The notes beneath the pieces were generated by a model, which saw nothing but the letters and a program-made list of their open reading frames with translations, did no database searches and was not told the origin of the DNA. Below, piece after piece: positions 24,681 through 36,243 of a stretch of 64,000 nt of DNA. The stretch's first letter is position 1, and each line of letters opens with the position of its first letter. The position numbers were made by a program, and so were the translations under genes. This DNA is from Caenorhabditis elegans (lineage: Eukaryota; Nematoda; Chromadorea; Rhabditida; Rhabditidae), in assembly GCF_000002985.6 (NCBI RefSeq), contig NC_003284.9, positions 15,190,001 through 15,254,000 of the forward strand, read 5' to 3'.

Positions 24681-26396
24681 CATTGCACATAGAGAGAAAA
24701 ATATGAAAAATAAGTACGAATCTGAAATTTCAATATTTCTATTTTAATTCCAAATCTGATTCAAAATTTAAAGATTTTTTCTTTCTATTTTCTAACCATA
24801 AAATAAAAACATTGGATCAAGAAAAAATAATCTTTCTCAAATTGTAGTCAGAATGATGATATCAGAGAAAAACAAATTTCAAGCAAAACAAAAACTATAT
24901 GATAAGAAAGATGAAGAAAAAAATTGATTACACAGTTAACTGATGTTTAAACTTTTTAAATATAATGCCAACTAATTCTAATTATTGAATGTTACCCAAG
25001 GTTCAAATGATCTGCAATTGCAAAAGGTTACTTGGTTCAAGCATTCGGTTTCAAATGGTGTGGAACTTTTTATTATTTAGTCACCTGCAAGTGCATGTGG
25101 GCGGGAGATTGATGTAATACTAGGCTTGGGGAACAGGGAAACTACTTAACAATTCAAAAAAGGAAATATAATCTGAGTCTTAGATGAAGTTTTATAGAAA
25201 ACGGGAAAAGTGATTTAATCAAAAATAATAATAAAAAAAGTTGTGATTTTAAAGCATTATATGCATTTTTTACGATGTGAGCTGTTAAGAAAATTGAAAA
25301 AAAAAGTAATAAGACGTACACAAATCCATCACTTACGTAACCGGGGCAAAATAAAGAAGCTTTAAAAGATTAAAATGCAGATATTTTGTCGCTATTTCTT
25401 CCTAATAAGAGCTAATCAAGTGAGCAGACAATAGTCGTGTTTGTATAAATAGCCATCGCTCTCAGAATCAATTAGCCTACTTCCCCCCAGTACAACGATG
25501 TTGCGAATCCGAAAAAAAAAGTTCTTGAATAATTCATAAGATATCTCAGAAAACGCAGATTAGTAGAGAAAGAAGCAGGCGAAGAACAATCCGGAAAAGA
25601 ATACTGAATAAAAGTTTTGCGTGTAGCACAGCGCTGAATGTTGAATTTCATTCGTTTTCATGCTTTCGGGTGTGGTGAAACAGAAACAAAAACTTTGAGC
25701 AGAAAACAGGAAAAGAAAAAGAAACATATAGAATCGGATGGTCATAACATTTGCGATGATGATGACGGGGCGATAAAAGTGACGGTAACCATGTATACAA
25801 TAATAACACTTTTCGATACTTTCTCCATCTCCATTCAAACTGTAGGGTTACCCTCAAGGATCAACGTCGAGTGGCGCCAAAATTTTGAGAGAAAACCAAA
25901 ATTAGTGTATGGTTGGTAAAATGAAAAAGAGTTTGTTTGCACAGTTTGCCAAACAATAATGGGAGAATTGGGGAAGAAGAGGATGGAAGAAAGTTGGACA
26001 AAGGGTATAGGTAAAGAGCCATTCGATTTTTCTTTTTTTCAACAAGTATGTTTTTTTGAGAGTATTGGCTTTCTGTAAACTGCGATAATATTTTAAAGCA
26101 AGCACGTTGTTATATAACAGGAACAAATTTTTATAGAGAAATTGTTTGACAAATGTATGCCACCGACAATAAAAGTTCAGCGAAAGTACAGTTTTTTCTA
26201 TGTATGTATGAAATGTATATTTTAATGTTGTAGTCGCGGAGTCATTATTTAAATAAAATAAAATATAAAAAAGAAACAAATCCAGTAGAATAAGTTATGC
26301 AAATGGAGAGGTGTTTATTCGAAAACTATTTTAAATTAATTTTGTTTTACGCATTCAACAACGCTGGAATGATGATAAAATAGGGAACATTTTAAT

Positions 26397-26835
26397 TGAA
26401 ATCTGGGAAATATTTTTAATTGACCCCAAATTTTCCCCTGATTCCGAATATCGATGTGAAAAAAATTTAAAAAAATTTCCCTGATTTTATATTTAAGCTT
26501 GACATCACGATTTTCATTTGTGCCCGGTATCTGTTTTCAGATGCGCGCCGAAATGAATTCGCATTGGAGCGCGCTTGCATCGTTTGATTTTCTCAGTTTT
26601 TTTTCCAGTTATTTTCGCCGAATTAAATTTTTTTAACCAGCTTCATTCATTTCTGCCAAAAAATATTTTTCTGAAAAAAAGCGGATTTATTTGGGCGCGC
26701 ATTTTAAAAAATGGACCGGGGCACAAATGAAAATCGTGATATAAAATCAGGAAAATTTTTTTGATTTTTTTCATATGGATAATCGAAATCAGGGGAAAAT
26801 TTGGAGTCAATTAAAAATATTTCCCAGATTTCGGT
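26397..26835. mobile_element. Palindromic repeat with arms of about 180 bp
   Basis: The left arm contains AAATCTGGGAAATATTTTTA and CACGATTTTCATTTGTGCCC; the right arm carries both as complements in reverse order. The central part holds GCGCGC-type motifs. Different family from A and B. Confidence 0.8.
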
Positions 26836-28117
26836 GCCCGCATTTAAATGTTATACTTTACGTCTAGAAAAAAAATTAATTAATTGCCCAATTTTGTGTA
26901 ACCAACTCTAATTAAAACACTAAATATAATATCTTCTCTACTGTTTTTACTTTTTCTGTAACTAACATCAACTGTTTTATTTATATTTCAAAATACATTC
27001 CTAAAATTTAATAAAGGCTCAACTCGAAAAAAAACTGGTGAACTAGACTAATTGTATATTCAAATTTAATTTTCTTGCCAAAAATGATGTCAGTTAAGTT
27101 AAAAAGAAAAAGAAAAGAAAATTAATTCAACTTCTCCAGTTCTACCTGATAAAATAAGTAAAAATATCGAGAAATGAGAAAATGATTCAAACTTGTTCAA
27201 GTTTTATTGTATGATTCATTTAGATTACACAGAATACAATGCTGTTTCTTAATGATACACTCGCTTTCAAAAAAAAAACGACTGCGTTAACTAATGGGCT
27301 TCAAAAGTCTAGTTTTCGTAAAACATATAGCTAAACTTTTCTGTGAATGAAAACCGCCAAACCACACTTCTACAAAACCAACTTATAATTGCCAGTTTAT
27401 ACAAATCCGATAGTAAAAGTTGCAGATAGAAAGGTTTGAAAAATTACTACGATTATCAAAGTGGCAGGCAAGAGATAGTTAAGTAAAGAGAATTTGGAAG
27501 AAAACGCAAGAAAAATGAGAGAAAAAGACAGCAAAGTTTGAGGTGGGTGAATGTGACACTTGGAACGGCGGGAGTGCGATGGCGGGACCCGAAAAGCAAA
27601 CAGGGAAGGGCGGCTTCCCTATACAAAAGCAGCCTAGCTTCAGGCCACTCGCTAACACATTTTTGCTTATACGGAATAAATTCCGTAAAGAGCGTAGCTT
27701 TTCATAAAAATGAATAGTTTTTATGCTGTTCACCGGAATTTTTTTTTCATGAGGTCTCTGTTTGAAGTGGGAGAAGATGAAAGAAAAGTGGTGTTGTTTG
27801 CAAGCAATCTATTTATGTTTCAAGTGCTGGTTGCCACTTTTTGACTTTATGGTCAAGTACTACTGTTCAACAATTTTGGGGAAAAATGGTTTGTGACAAA
27901 AAAAAAACTAACAATTCAAAAATGCTCATAAGTAACACATTTTCCTGGTCTCAAACTTTTAGTAAAAATGAATTTCAAAATGTTATGAAACTATTGCTAA
28001 AAGAATTCAAAGTGTACAGTGGGATTATGGGAGGAAAAAAATTTTCAGACATTTTGAAAATTTTTCAAAAAATGCGTACCAAAAATATTAAAAAATTAAG
28101 TGATTGTAGGAGGTGTG

Positions 28118-28330
28118 CAAGACTAATTTCCGGCAATCGGCAATTTCGGTATTTGCCGGTTTTGGAAATTTTCGGCAATCGGAAATTTCGCCACTTGCTG
28201 AAAATGAAAATTTCCGGCAATCGGCATTTTCGGCACTTGCCGGTTTTGGAAGTTTTCGGCATACGGCAAATTCGACAATTTCCGGTTTCCGAAATTTCCG
28301 GTAATCGGCAAATTTGGCAAATTCTGCCGA
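28118..28330. repeat. Degenerate tandem array of TTGCCG/CGGCAA motifs
   Basis: About four diverged units built on ATTTCCGGCAATCGGCA plus ACTTGCCGGTTTTGGAA. An open frame crosses it only because of the repeat composition. It resembles low-complexity CGGCAAATTGCCG-type repeats common in C. elegans. Confidence 0.7.
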
Positions 28331-30019
28331 CATCGCTGAAATTGCAGAAAAAATATGGAAAATAAAAGTTCTACACCTTGAAAACATTTAATAGTATCAT
28401 CACTGACTGCGTCTCTTTGGAAAAGTGAAATCACCTAACAATAAGGAAATCAAACACTACTTGTTTATAGGTAAAGATACCGGTAATGACTTTCAGAAAA
28501 AATTGGATTCGTGGAGCACATATTTCCGTCAAATTTTCTTTCCAACTAATTCCAAAATTAGGCGGAAATTTGAAAAAAATAACTAGTTAAATTAGCAACA
28601 TTTGTTGACAAAACATTAAATAGAAATAACAAAATTTCTCAGACTACGCAACAAAATAGAATATCTCCGGTTGCTAAGATACGGCATTCTATCGCTAGAT
28701 GAACTTTGTATTAAAGTAGTGGGAAAACGTATCAGAAATCAAATCTTCTGGTTTTTGACGTAGGAGTTTAATTTTCGAAGAAAAATGTTCAAAGTTCTTA
28801 AGATTTTGTCTAGTTAAAGGTTATAACCTAAAAATTAAAAAAAAAAAACGGAACTTTGTATGTAATTTCATTTCTTTTTTTGTTTTTCTTGGTTGTTTTG
28901 AATCCAAGAATTTTTATTCGGGACTTGTGTTCCAAGCTCTCCTCAAGTCTAATTGCTTTGTAGCAGCATATCCTAGTTTTTGTCTTTTCTCTCAACTTCC
29001 ATGTTCAAAACCTCCGAAGGCGCTGTGTACAGATACTTTGATAAAATTGGTGATTTTATTGATAAAATATGAATAGTACCCTGAGTGCATGGCTATTTCA
29101 GTTTAATCAAAAGAATGAAATGTTTTCTGAAAAAAGTCGGAATACAGTTTTTGGCGCTTATTTTTCAAGGTTGGCAATTCATAGGTGTATACAACAAGTA
29201 TATGGACAGAAATAACATTTACTGGTAGAAGTTTAAGTAAAGTACAATATGCCGAAGAATGAAAATTTCTATATTACTTTTATAGACTTATAAATGTTTT
29301 GAAACGTAGTTAAAAATATTACAGATGTACAGCATCTTTTAAAAATATGAAAATTCCAAAACATTTTTCAAAGTAAAAAATTGTCTGGAAATACCGTTGA
29401 TTGTACGCTTGATTGTACGATTGTACGCGCCAAAAGCAAAAAAAGCAAAAAAAAAACACACGAACAATACGCCCCAATATTTACAGAGAATACTTTGTTT
29501 ATCTGAAAATATATTTTTGATACATTTTTAACACATTCAACAAAGCCATGAAATATCTATAAACTAGAAATTTGCTAAAAAAATAGGATAAAATGAAAAT
29601 ACCACGCAGTTATCGCCAACTCGGCGGCCGTATTCATGAAGGTTGATAGATCATGTGACTAGATTAAAAAGAGTAATTCTCAATCTCTCTTTCTAAAGGG
29701 CGATTTAGTTCAGATTATGCAGATTCTTTCTCAAGTCCTTCTCTTTTTCATCAGATGCTTATAGGCTTGTTCAATGCAAGTTTTGGAAATGAATGGTGAA
29801 ATAACGGAGGAGCGATATCGTTTTTTTTTTTGAAGGCAATCTAGAAAAGAGAAAAAGAAGAGAGGATAGCACCCCGAGAAATAAATTGTCGTGATTTGCA
29901 GAGAGGCCAAGAGAAAATTGTTTCCGGTTATCGTCTTACAAGATCTTGATGCCAATGAATTGTTTTTTATTTCAAAAATTGAGTTAGTTTTTTATATATT
30001 TCAAGTATCAATTTTAAAT

Positions 30020-30370
30020 TTAAAACTTGGAGTAGCGCCTATTCCAGTGGTGCCAAAATGACCGGATATCATAATACAACTTTTCAACAAAAAACATGTA
30101 TTTACGGTCAAAAAGTGGCAATTGCTCAGTTTTTTTCACTCATAATTTTGAAAGTCGACAAAAAAAGAAGTTTTTTCTGCATTTTTATACTTTAATTTTT
30201 TGTTGTTTTATTTTTCGTATTAAAACATTATATTTGCTCAAAAGCTCATACTTTTCAAAATTTTGGTAATTTGTCAAATTTTTGACCGAAAATTGAGAAA
30301 AATCTAAAATTTTGTGGAATGTTTTATTACGATATCCGGTCGTTCTTTTACCATTATAAGTGTATTTAAA
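30020..30370. mobile_element. Decayed family A MITE
   Basis: The left end TTAAAACTTGGAGTAGCGCC and the internal sequence match family A, but the right terminus with the complementary GGCGCTACTCC is missing. Confidence 0.7.
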
Positions 30371-31125
30371 TCCTGACAAAAATTTCTAACAAGTTCTAGT
30401 AAAGCAATTTGTTTAAAAGCAAACTTCCATCAAAACATTGAAACTTCAAGACTCTGGTGCGGAAAGATTGAAGCATCAAGACTAAAGCGATGAAAAGCTC
30501 TCTAAGTTTTATTCTCATTGGTCCAGTCCAAAAAGATCGAATTTCAGAAAAGCGAGGCTTGTGGTGAGGGGAGATGGGCAAGGAAAAAGAAAGGTGAAAG
30601 AAAATACGACAAAAGGGCTCCGGAGGGAGAGAGAGAAAACAAGCTTGACGGATATTGAAATGCACTTCCATTGGGGTTTCTTAGAAAATTAGTCGACTTC
30701 AAATCAATCTTAGGTTCTCTGAGATTTCTAAGGGTTTTTTCAAGGCGAAAAATCAAAAAAAAACCCCCAACCAAAGATAAGTTATCTTTTTTTAATATTT
30801 TCAACAAAAATTCTCAAACTGTTTTGGTTAATCAAAACGAACTCTGAAAACTTTATGGGAAATTATTTAAATATGTTTCAAAGAATAATTATTTTTCAGT
30901 TTTGAAAATGTTATGAGTAGGTAGTTTTTTTTTTTTAATTAAAATGTATAATCCCTATTCGTACTGCACCAAAAACTATCCAATGAAACACAGTATTACA
31001 CAGAATTCTAAAAAATTCACAAAGGAAACATTTCACGAAATGAAGAGATAACAGAAAATTGTTACGTATTCTCAATAGTGGCAATTTAAACATTTTTCAA
31101 AAAGAATTCGTAAAAATTGAGGTAG

Positions 31126-31479
31126 CACTCAAAATAAAAAAACTGCGTGGCGTGTACGCAGAAAACCCAATATTAAGGCCCGCCTTTTTTTCGTCAACTC
31201 ACGGGCAAAAGGCAAAATTCGGGACCCGAACCAATTTCAGGCCGCCGACATCTCACGGACTCCGCGCGCCGCTATGGTTAACTTGCAGCGGGCGGAGACA
31301 GCTCGCCACGCCCACAGCGAGTTGAACGCAGCGGCGCGCGGAACTCGTCAGATGTCGGCGGCCTGAAATTGGTTCGGGTCCCGAAGTTTGCCTTTTCCCC
31401 GTGAGTTGACGAAAAAAAGGCTGGGCCTTAATATTGGGTTTTCTGCGTACACGCGACGCAGTTTTTTTATTTTGAGTGT
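31126..31479. mobile_element. Long GC-rich palindrome
   Basis: Left arm CACTCAAAATAAAAAAACTG, right arm CAGTTTTTTTATTTTGAGTG. Matching inner arms include CCCAATATTAAGGCCC-like and GGTTCGGGTCCCGAA-like blocks over about 150 bp. The centre (31255-31345) is strongly GC-rich. Confidence 0.85.
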
Positions 31480-32839
31480 AATTAGTGAATTGTTTAACAC
31501 GTCAGAATATATTACAGAATTGCAAAAAAAAGTATTTCTTGCAGCTATATAGTTTTAACAAGACCTCATGTTCTTACCTACTACACTAATAAAAATGAAA
31601 ATTATAAATTACAAGATTTAATAAAAAAATGCATTGATTATTGAAAATTAAAAATTGCACAAATTTATATTCTAAGAACTCTAAGGTCTTTTTTACTGAA
31701 AAGATTTATTGCAGTTATGTCTAATAAACTTAATATTACTACTACCTACATTACACTTAACTTCCTAATAGTAAACATTACAAAAAAAAGTTCGCAGTTC
31801 TGTGTCGTAATCCTATTGGAACGGAAAACCTTCGCACAAGCATCTGGTTGAAATGGATTCAAATAACAATACTAATAAAATCGTTTTCCAATATCCAAAT
31901 TCTAAATAAATGTTATAAAAACTCGGATGACGCATAAAAGAGACGAAAAAAAAAATCATAATTGGACGATGATCAACAGCAATACAATTAATAGCATTAT
32001 GCGCATAACGTCCATGTGTGTTATTACAATCACGGGTGTCTATTCAAAACTGTCAAAAGTTGTGGCGTTGATATAAGAGGGCATGAAGAGACCGAGAGAA
32101 AGAGAGGAGGTGTCTTCTTCCCCCGTATCGATGCGGTATTCCTATATAGAAACGTACGTGCAAATAGAATTGAACGTGCAATCAAAACAACGCTACTAGT
32201 TTCTTTTGACTACTCTTCTGTTTCCCTGCCTACCGCAATCATCGTCCTTTTTTTTCGGTCCTCGCTTTCCCCCTTTCCTCGCCTTTCATGCCCACTTTTT
32301 GTTCGTCGCCCCCCGCGCCCGACGCATGGCTTGTAAGTACTATTGTTGCATTAGTATACAGTAAGTCACCACGCTTCGTCGGGCATTTATGAAATTAATA
32401 TGTCAGAATCGCGGAAATCTATGAGGAAAAGAGGAGGAGGAGGAGGAGGGCAAGCCGATTTGCGGAAATTGTTTGCTTCCGTCGCTATATGGAATTAGGA
32501 AGGGGTGTTCTGAGAAATTTGATTTTTTTAAAAACGCTTTGCGCGACAGATTTTTCTGAAATTAAATTACATCTAGCGTCAAACGACTTAATTAAACAGT
32601 GAGATTTTTTGAAAATTTCTCAAAATTTCAAAAGTTTTGCCAAAATCTTGTCCCTTACCAACTCTGTCCTAGTTGTAAAAATTTGAAATTTTTGCCTAAC
32701 TCTGCCTTTTTTCAAAATTTATTACTTACTTCCATAAAAAGTTTCATCATAAAATTGAGTGTTTGATTCCAAATCTATTAAAATGATCCAATAATTTTTA
32801 AATTTGATAATAGAAACTCCTTGAAACAGTTCAAACGTT

Positions 32840-33115
32840 TTTAATGTCGGTACTCTTCCATACAGGCGGAAAAACGCCTGCCGCGCCCGCCTTGCTCCGA
32901 CCTCCGCCTGCCATGCCGCGAACATCGCCTCCTGTATAGTGCGGCACGGAACCCGAAAAGTGTCAGCCGCGTCGAAAGAACAGCCATTCGCACTATTTTC
33001 TGTAAACACCAAGTTTTTGAATTCTCGCCATATGGCAGAAAAGCCAGCGTGAGACGGGCAGGTTTAAGGCAGGCGTCAGGCCCTGAAACCGCGCCTACCA
33101 ACCATAAAGCCCTAC
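32840..33115. repeat. GC-rich interspersed repeat
   Basis: An island of high GC in AT-rich DNA, sharing GTATAGTGCGGC(A/G)CGGAACC with the block at 7268-7625. Open frames on the minus strand here are composition artefacts. Confidence 0.6.
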
Positions 33116-33316
33116 GCTACGTTTAAAATTTAATCAAACTTTAATATTTTCTCATCATATTATGAACATGTAGCAGAAAAGTATGCAGTACAATTACTAC
33201 TACAACTTTCTCAAGTTCAGGTTTTTTCTATCATGAAATTTCGAATAGCCTCTCAACTTAAAAATAAGTATTTTGGAAAATGTTTATATTTTGAATATAA
33301 ATGAGCGTAATAATTT

Positions 33317-33524
33317 GGTACTTGTGTATTACATGCCCTCATTTTCAAAATAAATTAAATTGTCATTAATTTCTCCAATAAAAATAAACGTAATATACAT
33401 TTTTCCTCTTTTGGCTTAGAAAATGTTATTTCCTAAGCCTAAAAATACAAACTGTGGTTCACGTTTTTATTTTTCATGGCTTAAAAATTACTATTAAAAT
33501 GAGGGCATGTAATACACAAGTACC
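33317..33524. repeat. Inverted repeat with 29 bp near-perfect arms
   Basis: GGTACTTGTGTATTACATGC at 33317 faces its complement ending at 33524, about 150 bp apart. Probably a small MITE. Confidence 0.75.
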
Positions 33525-34188
33525 AGAAATTTTTTAAAACCTGTTGTTTTCAACGAATTTTTTTTTGATTTTTCACTTAAAAAATCATCTTTTGAAACAT
33601 CTGTTTCAAAATAACGAAATAAAAAAATCCCATTTAAATCTTTCTGTCCTATGCTTTGATAAAATATATGATTCGTTTCTTGGCGGGTTCCCCCGTCATA
33701 ACTACAAATGTCATGATATTTAGACGTAAGAGTGCAACTCCTCAAGCAAAATAATTCATGGTTCTCTGTATCGTGTTTTTTTTTGTTTGCAACCAGTATT
33801 ATCCTATTCATGGAAAACAAATAGCAGGATAGCGGAAGAACTATCAAACAAAATAATCATTTTCTAGTGAGAAATATGTCAGTTGGTGTCTCGAAGGTCT
33901 CTTCATTCCGCCATTCGGTGACAGCGGATCATAAAAAATAAATGGATTTTTTGCGGGACACAAAACCCTCCCATCGAACATCTTGACACTGATGGAGGAT
34001 GTGGGATGCAGAGACAAAATTGATGGGAGATAAAAGAAAATGCTGGAGCGTCGAGACAGAAAAAAGGTTATGATTAAGATTAAGTCTAAATCAATGAATA
34101 AATGTCTTGCACTTTTTTTTTATTTCTCAACCACAACTAACAGTATCGACTGAGAAGGAAATAATGAAGGCCTGCGGGAGTTGTAAAT

Positions 34189-34204
34189 GGGGGGGGGGGG
34201 GGGG
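34189..34204 (+). repeat. Poly-G tract of 16
   Basis: Sixteen consecutive G on the plus strand. A shorter G run lies near 35530-35538. Confidence 0.95.
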
Positions 34205-34511
34205 TGATAATATCGCAACAATTTGATAGGAAGATGAAAATGAAAACTAATCCGTGTGGATATCATCAAGCAGCTGCCCCCGATTCACCCCCAATCATTA
34301 TTACACCACAACACTATTCTCATCAAATCCAGATGTTTTGCATTTCGTGTGATTGACAAGAATGATTAGCACGACGGATTACTTCAAACAAACATTTCGA
34401 AATTCGATTTTACAGATTTTTAGTTGTTTGTGAAGTTTTAAACTTTTTATGAAAATTGGAAAATGCTCAAAATTCAGGATTATTGGCAGAACAAGGTGTA
34501 ATAAAATTTTA

Positions 34512-34568
34512 GTTCAAGCTCTATCAGTTATATTCAACAGAGATCTGAAACCGGAAAATGTGCTTATT
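34512..34568 (+). pseudogene. Protein-kinase catalytic-loop fragment
   Basis: The plus frame reads VQALSVIFNRDLKPENVLI, matching subdomain VIb of Ser/Thr kinases (HRDLKPEN-VLI), with Asn for the His of HRD. An acceptor-like ATTCAACAG directly precedes AGATCTG. No other kinase subdomain is seen around it, and a repeat follows immediately, so this is most likely a captured or decayed exon piece. An isolated real exon cannot be excluded. Confidence 0.5.
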
Positions 34569-35033
34569 GGCTGCCCACTGTATGCTCCGATAGGTCTGCA
34601 ATTTACCGATTTGCTGGAAATATTAATTTTCGGCAAATTGTCGATTTGCTCGTTTACCAAACATCAATTTGCCAAAAGTCTTTAGAAGGATTTTCAATAA
34701 GACGGAAACACCTAAAACTGTTCCTATTTGAAAATTGAATTTTTTTGCCCGTTTTTATAGATATTTCCATTGAATTTGCTTACTTTTCAAAATAAATACA
34801 GGAACATTCATAGACTGCGTATAGTTATGCCGTTTAAAATTCAGAAAGTTCCAAAAAAATATGCAAAACCATAATTTGCAGAAAATTTTCGACAAGTGTC
34901 GTTTTTCCGGAAAATTCGACATATAGGCAATTTACCGGTTTTCCGATTCGCGATAAGTTTTTAATTCCGTCAATTTTCCAACTTTGCCGATTTGCCGATT
35001 TTCCTGAAAAATCGTTTGCCGACCACCCCTGAT
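34569..35033. repeat. Repeat region with CCGATTTGC / GCAAATTG motifs
   Basis: Two stretches (34580-34680 and 34880-35033) carry TTTGCCGATTTGCCG-like motifs in partly inverted arrangement. Decayed repeat, related in style to 28118-28330. Confidence 0.5.
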
Positions 35034-36243
35034 TTATGCACATAGTAGTCGTTTTCTTGAATTTTTTAATGGTCAAACTTTAATCAAAAGGTAACAATTA
35101 ATTTATTTTTATGATACATACATACAATAAAAACGATTTTCGGTGCTAAACATTTGACGGAAAGGAGGGATATGAACTGGCAAAGTTTAGCAAAAAAGTT
35201 CTCAACAAAAAAAACCTCCTATTTCAAAAATATGAATAGTTAGAACTCCTAGTTATCAAGCAGTAGTAATGAAGCTAATTGAAACAATTTTCAAATTTGA
35301 GAGTTCGTCAGTTTGAGTTTTTGGAAGAATAGGTTAGTTGAAATCAAATCAGAGACGATTGGAAATTAGATTTGCTAGATTTGTATCCAATTTTTCGCAA
35401 TTTCGGGAAAAGAAAACACACACAGCGAGAGGATGATATAAATGTGAAACACTGCCCATGTTTGTTGCAATGCAAAAAATGGGGAGAAAAAGGGAGAAGA
35501 TAAAAAAGTGCGTGGAAGAAGGAGTATAAGGGGGGGGGCAGTGAAGATGGAGAATCAGGTCAGACAGTGTCACAAGCCGGAGAGGAAAACGAATCATTCA
35601 TTAAAAAACAGGACTCCACTAAAGATGGGAAATAAGAATAAAAACATAATTGGAAAAGAAACAACTTGAATCATCATCATCACACTGAATGTGAGATATC
35701 ATCATGTATCAATTGGGAAATTTAGAGACAACATTTCAAAAACAGCAGTTTTTGCAAGACTATGTAGATAATGTGTAGGATCATTGATTGCAAAGTTAAC
35801 TGCTTTTTCGAAACTTTCTTATCAGCTCTGGAGTGATTTGCAAATTTAAAAAGTTACGGTTATATGTACATAAGAAAACGTGTTTTATTTATTTTTGTTC
35901 TAGCAGTGTGTCGGTGAAAAAAACAATTCCTGAAAAAAAATTGCATCTTTAATATCCCAAAATACACGCGATTAGGTGAGAGATAAAAAAGGTGATATAA
36001 CTGCACATTTTGAGGGCAGCAGGATGTTAGAGTGTTGCTGAGTAAAAGAACCACAAATAAAAATAGATAAAAATAGAAAACGTCGAGACAAGTGATAATC
36101 AACAAGACTGAATCTTGCAGTAGAAATATTATGTGAAAATTACAACTGACAATTTTTTCATATAAGTTTATTACAAACAATTGAAAGAAAAACTATACAA
36201 ATTTTAAATAAAAAACACAAGCATAATACATGCATACTTTGAT

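Larger units (their letters stand above)
23178..36243. other. About 13 kb intergenic region rich in inverted repeats
   Basis: Between famk-1 and the SAXO-like gene. The part nearest 23178-23820 is less AT-rich and probably includes famk-1 promoter sequence. The rest holds MITEs, palindromes, the GC-rich block at 32840 and the kinase-like fragment at 34512. A GC-rich stretch ending in ATG plus a strong donor (GTAAGTAC) at 32324-32338 could be a first exon, but no following exon was found. No complete gene is supported. Confidence 0.5.

Noticed and set aside
25560-25838. Minus-strand frame with a hydrophobic N-terminus (MTIRFYMFLFLFLFSAQS)
   Set aside because: Could mimic a secreted peptide, but there is no cleavable mature region, partner exon or family motif.
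27841-28365. 174-codon plus-strand frame
   Set aside because: It crosses the degenerate CGGCAA tandem repeat, has no domain, and frames on both strands are open there.
32722-33101. Overlapping minus-strand frames of 86-96 codons in the GC-rich block
   Set aside because: Several frames are open because of GC content and they match a dispersed repeat, not a gene.
33494-33847. 117-codon minus-strand frame
   Set aside because: Ends inside an inverted repeat, low-complexity composition and no splice or domain support.
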